Origin: Acidobacteriota bacterium
GTDB lineage: Bacteria > Acidobacteriota > UBA6911 > RPQK01 > JADFOI01
NCBI GenBank assembly: GCA_029942065.1
Contig: JAPYTY010000125.1
Coordinates: forward strand, 1 to 6,370
DNA: 6,370 nucleotides
Direction of reading: 5' to 3'
Made by a program: the position numbers and the translations under genes
In this document: one piece after another, positions 5,913 to 6,370 of the stretch
Position numbering within the stretch: position 1 is the first letter of the stretch
Layout of the letters: the number at the start of each line of letters is the position of its first letter
Notes under the pieces: model-generated
The model's database searches: none
What the model was told of the DNA's origin: nothing
What the model saw: the letters and a program-made list of their open reading frames with translations, nothing else

Positions 5913-6370
5913 ATGATGAAGTTAGCCCAGCTGGCCCTGGCCGGCTTCCTGATGGCTTTACTCCCTTCCTGCAGCGGTGGCGACATCCCGACGGCGTTGG
6001 CCCCGGATACCATCCTTTACAACGCCAAGATCGTGACCGTGGATGAGAACTTCACCATTGCCCAGGCCCTGGCCATCAAAAACGGCCGTCTGGTGGCCGT
6101 GGGTTCCGACAGCCAGGTCCTGGCTCTGGCTGGGGAAAGTACCGACAGAGTCGACCTGGAGGGAAAGACGGTCTTACCCGGGTTCTATGACAGTCATATT
6201 CACATCGCCGGGGCGGCCGGCGAAGCCCCCGATCCACTGAGCAATCAGATGAGCAAAGCGACCTCCATTGCGGAGGTGGTGGAACTGGTTCGCCAGAAAG
6301 TCGCCACGGCTTCGCCGGGAGAGGTGGTGCGCTTTACCCAGGGACCGGGACGCGCCGAGCAGCTGGAGGA
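5913..6370 (+). CDS. Amidohydrolase (YtcJ/amidohydrolase-3 type) lipoprotein, N-terminal part
   Basis: The frame is open from the ATG at 5913 to the window end, giving 152 residues of a longer protein; this family usually exceeds 500 residues. Residues 1-19 look like a signal peptide ending in LPSC, with Cys20 as probable lipidation site, so the enzyme would act in the periplasm or at a membrane surface. Then come the small N-terminal beta-domain typical of amidohydrolases (DTILYNAKIVTVDE, 32-45; AIKNGRLVAVGSD, 54-66) and GKTVLPGFYDSHIH (84-97). His95 and His97 form the metal-binding HxH motif at the start of the TIM barrel. Known relatives hydrolyse amide, formamide or ring C-N bonds, but the substrate cannot be predicted. 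AGGAG at 5902-5906 lies six bases before the first ATG and nine before a second ATG at 5916; either may be used. The gene is divergent from the TRAP operon. Confidence 0.9.
   Translation, partial: MMKLAQLALAGFLMALLPSCSGGDIPTALAPDTILYNAKIVTVDENFTIAQALAIKNGRLVAVGSDSQVLALAGESTDRVDLEGKTVLPGFYDSHIHIAGAAGEAPDPLSNQMSKATSIAEVVELVRQKVATASPGEVVRFTQGPGRAEQLE

Overview
The window looks like chromosomal DNA from an environmental Gram-negative bacterium. The evidence is a moderately GC-rich coding composition, several Cys-containing export signals, a tripartite TRAP importer, and an intergenic repeat built on the motif ACCACAAAG-n-CAC-n-AAGACAC. I have seen that repeat style in intergenic DNA of many uncultured or environmental lineages. 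I cannot name the phylum. There are no rRNA, tRNA, CRISPR, phage or transposase features.

Left part, + strand. Positions 1-353 form an AT-richer stretch with no convincing gene. It is followed by a lipoprotein with three Asp-box (BNR) repeats and a CPCC...GCPH motif (354-1640), a sialidase-like beta-propeller. After a 163-bp gap containing a possible stem-loop comes an ABC transporter ATPase of the nitrate/sulfonate/taurine type (1804-2601). Neither a permease nor a binding protein for it lies in the window.

Middle. The ATPase gene converges on a TRAP operon. Between the two stop codons (about 2602-2792) lies a large palindrome. Its arms carry degenerate ACCACAAAG-type repeats, and its core is a strong hairpin that probably acts as a bidirectional terminator.

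Right part, - strand. dctP (5747-4689), dctQ (4660-4103) and dctM (4106-2793) make a complete TRAP transporter: extracytoplasmic solute-binding protein, small 4-TM subunit and large transport subunit. dctP and dctQ are separated by 28 bp; dctQ and dctM overlap by 4 bp (ATGA).

Far right, + strand. A 165-bp divergent intergenic region with short direct and inverted repeats separates dctP from the start of a predicted lipoprotein amidohydrolase of the YtcJ/amidohydrolase-3 type (5913 to beyond the window end). A plausible but unproven reading is that the hydrolase acts in the periplasm on an amide, cyclic amide or related compound, and that the TRAP system imports an organic-acid product.

I do not see an unmistakably new system. 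The most distinctive items are the palindromic repeat, the orphan ABC ATPase beside a sialidase-like lipoprotein, the atypical export signal of DctP, and the repeats between the divergent genes.
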